DNA of 64,000 nt, taken from the NCBI GenBank assembly GCA_015499995.1, contig JADNRV010000159.1, positions 55,836 to 119,835 of the forward strand. Reading direction: 5' to 3'. The position numbers were made by a program, and so were the translations under genes. The DNA comes from Flammula alnicola. Lineage: Eukaryota; Basidiomycota; Agaricomycetes; Agaricales; Strophariaceae. Every line of letters begins with the position of its first letter. The first letter of the stretch is position 1. Under the pieces are notes generated by a model. It was given only the letters and a program-made list of their open reading frames with translations. It made no database searches and was not told the origin of the DNA. Shown piece after piece: positions 59,339 through 64,000 of the stretch.

Positions 59339-59466
59339 TTTTGAGGAGTTAGTTCTCGACTAGTTTCTGCGGTATCGCAAGAGAGGCAGAAATAGAAGGA
59401 ACAACTTTGAAAAGTGTGGCAAGAATGAGCAAGCCAGATTCGGATATCAACACAAGGCGCGTCTGT

Positions 59467-59472
59467 CACGTG
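59467..59472. promoter_or_regulatory. CACGTG E-box
   Basis: Palindromic CACGTG, bound in fungi by bHLH factors such as Cbf1. It lies 85 bases before the BMS1 ATG. Function inferred. Confidence 0.4.
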
Positions 59473-59488
59473 CACCGTGTTCCACCCT

Positions 59489-59507
59489 TAACCCTAATTT
59501 AGGGTTA
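59489..59507. promoter_or_regulatory. telobox palindrome
   Basis: TAACCCTAATTTAGGGTTA: two telobox units (TAACCCTAA and its complement) around one T, 50 bases before the BMS1 ATG. TTAGGG-binding factors (Tbf1-like, Myb type) control ribosomal-protein and ribosome-biogenesis genes in several fungi, and teloboxes do so in plants. This fits a ribosome-assembly gene. Confidence 0.55.
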
Positions 59508-59556
59508 CACTTAATTTTTCCAATCTTCGATTTCAAAGTCTGCAGTCCAGGCGGCC

Positions 59557-62500
59557 ATGGACGAAAGACCCCACAAAGCTCATCGGCCAGCGCAGTCGGG
59601 TGGAAAGGCCAACAAAAAGGAAAATGCCAAAGGAAAGGAGAAGCAGCACGGATACAATGAAAAGGTCTGATTTATGGTTTATTCTAGCTATGCAGGAACT
59701 CATTTCATACATAGGCTTTTGCACCGAAATCAGGGCGTAGAGCAGACCGTCAAGGCCGTCGCAATGTCGAGCGTGACCAAACTCGCCTTCATGTTCCCCT
59801 TGTCAATCGTACTCCAGACGATGATCCGCCACCCGTCATCATCGCCATAGTTGGCCCCTCCGGTGTAGGCAAAACCACTCTTCTCAAGAGTCTTGTCCGG
59901 CGGTACACCAAACAAACTCTAAACGACGCCAAGGGGCCCATTACAGTCGTCAGTGGCAAGAAGAGAAGGCTGACCTTTATCGAGTGCAATAACGACCTCA
60001 ACAGCATGATAGACGTTGGCAAAATCGCTGACCTCGTCTTACTCATGGTCGATGGTTCATTCGGCTTCGAGATGGTGAGTTCCACTCGAGATACATCAAC
60101 CCACATTTACTGATATATATGCCGTACAGGAAACCTTCGAGTTCCTAAATATTCTGCAATCTCATGGTTTCCCAAAAGTCATCGGCATCCTCACCCACCT
60201 CGATCTCATCAAAAAAGCCGCAACGCTAAAAGACACCAAAAAGGCTCTCAAAAAGCGCTTCTGGACTGAAATATACCAAGGAGCAAAACTCTTCTACCTC
60301 TCAGGTGTCCTCAACGGCCGATACCCCGACACAGAAATCATGAACCTCTCCCGTTTTATCTCCGTCATGAAATTCCGTCCTCTCGTATTCCGAAACACCC
60401 ATCCCTACCTTCTTGCCGACCGTATCGAAGACCTCACACCGCGAGAGCTTGTCCGAACTTCAAAAGGAAAATGCGACCGTACGGTGACAGTCTACGGATA
60501 TGTGCGTGGCACGAATCTTCGTCTTGGAACCAAAGTCCACATACCTGGTGTCGGAGATTTGGACATGAAGAGCGTTATTGTCCTTGGAGACCCATGTCCT
60601 TTGCCGACAGCAGAATCAGAGAAGAGACGAAAGCTAAGCGAGAAAAAGAAGCTGCTTATTCATGCGCCAATGAGCGATGTGGGTGGTGTCATGTACGATA
60701 AAGATGCTGTATGGGTCAACGTCCCCGGTAGCTTTACCCGAGGGAACACAGATGGTGCGCAGTTTATAGTACTCCCATCATTTATCCGACTTAACAATGT
60801 AATCAGTCCTGCAAGGCGAAGGAGAGCAGATGGTAATGGACCTCCAAGACGTCGATGCAACTCTAGAAGACCGAGTAGCCCAGAGCCACATTCGTCTCTT
60901 TGGAACATCTTCCAAAGCTCTCACAGTAGATCCATCACCGAACGACCAAAGCGACGACGACGACGAAGAGACGGACGATGAGGAGGGTTTCAGCGACGAG
61001 GATAGCAATGACGAAGACGGACACTCCGATTCCGGGCTCGGCTCACAAGACGAAAGTGGCTCAGAGGATGAAGGGATGGACGAAGACATTCCTCGCGATG
61101 CCCTGAACACTGGCCGTTCCAACCGCCGCACCGTCACTCGCAGCCTTCCATCATCAAACTTAAAGGAACGCACGGACGTCGAATACGCCGAAAGCGACTC
61201 TGACCTTGGCGAAGACGAATACCCATCACATACAGGGAAGCGGGTGCGTCTACGGGACGAGGAAGACCAGGATATCCCAAGTGACGACGAGGTAGAAGAA
61301 GAGGACGGGGAGGAAGATGATTCAATACCCAAATGGAAAGCGAACCTTGCAGATCGCGCCCAACAACTTTCCTCCACCCCACACAAGCGACGGAAAGACT
61401 GGATCAAGCTTATCTACAACAGCACACTTTCGCCTGAGGAAATCCTATACGGTAAGAAGCAGGAGGAGGACAACGCGGACGGCGACGATTTCTTCCAGGT
61501 CAAGAAAAAGGAAGCGGACGACCCAGAGGCTCTGGATGCTAGCAAGGAACCCATCGACCCATCGACCTTGAAGAAGTGGGAAGACGAGGAAGTGCTAGAC
61601 TCAATACGGCACCTGTTCATCACCGGCGGGGATGGACCTCCTGGCGAAGGTATCGACGAGGACGGTGAAGAAGGATTTAATGGCATCGAGAATGACGACG
61701 ACGAAGAGGAAGGAGACGGATCCGAGGACCAAGATGCCTCAGGTCAAGCGGGACCCTCAAAGTCCAAGCCCAAAGATCGTCGTACCCTTTCTCGCACCGA
61801 AGCCCTCGCCGCCAAGAAAGAGATCCTAAAGCGCAAATTCGACGAACAATACGACGACCCCCAGGCGAGCAAAGCCGACTTCTACGAAGAGAAGAAGGAC
61901 GAAATGGCCCGACAGCTCGCGCTCAACCGGGCCGAGTTCGAGGGCGTCGACGCCGAAGCTCGTGCCCTCGTCGAAGGCTACCGACCAGGCCAGTATGTGC
62001 GTATCGAGCTCCAGGATGTGCCATGTGAAATGATCGAAAACTTCGATCCTACCTACCCCATCATCGTCGGCGGTCTCCTGCCCGCAGAAGAACGCTTCGG
62101 CTACGTCCAAGTCCGCATCAAGCGCCATCGGTGGTACAACCGCACGCTCAAGACGAACGACCCCCTCATTTTCTCGCTGGGCTGGCGCCGCTTCCAATCG
62201 ATACCTATCTACTCCCTGGACGATCACTCCATCCGCATGCGCATGCTAAAGTACACACCCGAACATATGCACTGTTACGCTACCTTCTACGGGCCCGTCA
62301 CACTGCCCAACACCGGTTTCTGCGCCTTCAACTCGCTCTCTGCCGACATCGCAGGATTCCGGGTAACAGCAACTGGTGTGGTGCTGGACATCGACCGCTC
62401 AGCGAAGATTGTCAAGAAGCTCAAGCTAACGGGTGTGCCGTACAAGATCTTCAAGAACACGGCGTTCATCAAAGACATGTTCTCCACTGCACTCGAGGTG

Positions 62501-63237
62501 GCCAAGTTCGAAGGTGCCAACATACGGACTGTCTCTGGTATTCGAGGACAAGTCAAAAGGCGTTGCCCAAGCCTGACGGCGTGTTCCGCGCCACCTTTGA
62601 AGACAAGATCCTCAAGAGCGGTATATATCAGTTTACCTGCTATCTCAACTACTTTCTCACTTTTTTCTTTGCAGACATCGTCTTCCTTCGAGCATGGTAC
62701 TCAATCCAACCCCGTAAATTCTACAACCCAGTCACCTCGCTCCTCCTATCCGAGAAGTCAAATGGACCGGGATGCGTCTGACCGGCCAGATCCGGCGCGA
62801 TGAATGCATAAAAACGCCCTTGAACGCCAATTCGACGTACAAGAAGGTCGAGCGTGCCCCACGCCGGTTCAACCCCTCATCATCCCGAAAAAACTGCAAT
62901 CCGCACTGCCCTACGGGTCCAAGCCCAAGCTGATGCAGGCCCAGAAGCACGAGACATACCTCCAGAAACGCGCGGTGGTGATGGAGCCGGAGGAGAAGAA
63001 GGCGCTGGCGCTCATGCAGCAGATCCGGGCGCTGCGGAAGGACCAGGTGGCGAGGAGACACGAGAAAAAGAAGGAGAAGAAGGCAGAGAGGCGAAGAAGC
63101 TAGAGAAAGAGGATGCGAAAAAGAGCGAAAGGGAGAAGGAGAGGAAGAAGGACGTCATGCGGATTGCTGGACAGAAGAGCAAGCGTGAGGCAGAGTTACA
63201 GGACGGACGCGGCAAGACCAAGAGGCGGAAGACTTGA
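59557..63237 (+). CDS. BMS1: BMS1, ribosome-assembly GTPase of the small-subunit processome
   Basis: Nucleolar GTPase needed for early 40S maturation. ATG 59557 ([20 protein letters not shown]). GTPase domain: P-loop [13 protein letters not shown] (about 59836), [27 protein letters not shown] beta-barrel block follows ([20 protein letters not shown]), then INVPG-like [14 protein letters not shown]. An intron near 60751-60808 leads to [20 protein letters not shown], a very acidic middle, and the conserved C-terminal core ([71 protein letters not shown]). In the last 700 bases three single-base losses (about 62553, 62760, 63086) break the frame, but each side stays BMS1-like to [19 protein letters not shown] at 63237. 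These may be sequence errors. Confidence 0.93.
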
Positions 63238-64000
63238 AACTGTCGCCGTTATTTCTCATTATTTCCGCCTATTGCTGTTTTTCGCCTACATCGCTGTTTT
63301 TCGCCTACATCCTGCACTCTTCTTCTAATTCATCTGGCATTGCATTATGTACAATATTTGTATATTCCGCCGAGGAATGAGAGAGGCCAGTTTACAGGGA
63401 GTAAGTAAAACGATACAGAAAATTACAAGATTTACATGTACGATTCATCTGGGCACTGTCGGTTCTTTTGATGGGGTGATTAGTCAGCAGATCAAGCCCG
63501 AAAAAGTGTCCAAGACTGCACCAGAGCCATTGCGCTGTACTGTCCACCCTCTGAGTCACCAATTATATTTATAAGGAGCAATACTCGAAATTGTAATCAT
63601 TTCCTTCTATGTTTGCCTTTGTCTGATGAAAAATGGACATTCTCAAGCTGTTTTCGCGCATCCGGTCTGCTCGGCAACGCGCTTTGTCACGGACCTGTCA
63701 CGCGTAAATGACGCGTTTTGGCGAGTTTTGGCAGGTAAACTTAAAAAGCTTTTCACACTTTTTTGACCCATTTCCGTGACTCGATTGGCTGGAACATTTT
63801 GATTCTTTCATCAAAATCTTTAATTTGGTGACTATGTTTGTCGAAATTCCCATTTTCAAGGAAGATACATATAAAACAATGTGCCAAAATGGCCCAAAAG
63901 TAACCTTAGAATTTGAATTATCCTTATCTTAGTCACCAAATGTCTTAAAATTTCCATTATAACAAAATGGCTTCCAAAGATTTAGGATAGATGTCAAGCT
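63238..64000. other. downstream spacer, A+T-rich
   Basis: No gene seen. Contains a perfect 12-base inverted repeat ATTTGGTGACTA (63823-63834) / TAGTCACCAAAT (63930-63941) inside A+T-rich sequence, which could be a small hairpin or element end. The first 100 bases are the likely BMS1 3' UTR. Confidence 0.4.

Larger units (their letters stand above)
59339..59556. promoter_or_regulatory. bidirectional promoter of Cep57-type gene and BMS1
   Basis: Only 218 bases separate two divergent start codons, so both promoters must overlap. It holds a CACGTG box (59467-59472) and a telobox palindrome (59489-59507), both nearer to BMS1. Confidence 0.75.

Noticed and set aside
59489..59507. Telomere or interstitial telomeric repeat
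   Set aside because: Only one unit on each side in a palindrome inside a promoter; not a tandem array.

Overview
The window looks like nuclear DNA of a mushroom-forming basidiomycete (Agaricomycetes). Genes are dense and multi-exonic with introns of about 50-70 bases. It carries lineage-typical families: 4-coumarate-CoA-ligase-like adenylating enzymes, FunK1-type kinases, F-box-like proteins, type-B carboxylesterases and RlpA-like proteins. All exon structures were read by eye from splice signals and phase, so coordinates of multi-exon genes are outer limits. No rRNA, tRNA or CRISPR array was recognised.

Layout. 1-2346 (-): 5' two-thirds of a 4CL-like gene, cut by the window edge. 3087-6295 (-): a PEX8-like peroxin ending in the peroxisomal signal SRL. 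7579-8049 (-): a gene remnant. 8566-10834 (+): carboxylesterase 1. 11523-12777 (-): a broken-looking hypothetical gene. 14383-16511 (+): a signal-peptide/single-span membrane protein. 16803-17432 (+): an inverted partial copy of the 4CL gene. 17756-18387 (+): an RlpA-like secreted protein. 19177-20643 (-): a mitochondrial NAD/folate-type carrier. 21134-22234 (-): an F-box-like membrane protein. 23311-25567 (+): carboxylesterase 2, a paralogue of the first.

25853-35791 (-) is a FunK1-like kinase gene split by a 7.5-kb LINE (27439-34980), which is bounded by a perfect 16-base target-site duplication. An uninterrupted relative with all catalytic residues lies at 38512-40733 (-). An inverted repeat made of gene fragments sits between them (37661-38218). 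40734-44451 is mostly gene-free, with simple repeats. 44452-45825 (-) is another single-span membrane protein. 45826-50074 shows no convincing gene.

The right quarter is housekeeping. It holds an F-box protein (50075-51322, +), a dead 5' copy of the carrier gene (51447-51836), the 2-oxoglutarate dehydrogenase E1 gene (51998-55522, +) and a Cep57-type spindle-pole protein (55941-59338, -). The last gene, encoding the ribosome-assembly GTPase BMS1 (59557-63237, +), is divergent from the Cep57-type gene. Their shared 218-base promoter holds a telobox palindrome and a CACGTG box.

The main theme is a left and central accessory part shaped by segmental duplication (4CL, esterase, carrier, kinase) and by one well-preserved LINE insertion, beside a conserved housekeeping block. 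I did not find a clearly new biological system. The most informative items are the LINE with its target duplication in a kinase gene, the partial copies of neighbouring genes, the telobox promoter, and three single-base deletions at the 3' end of BMS1.
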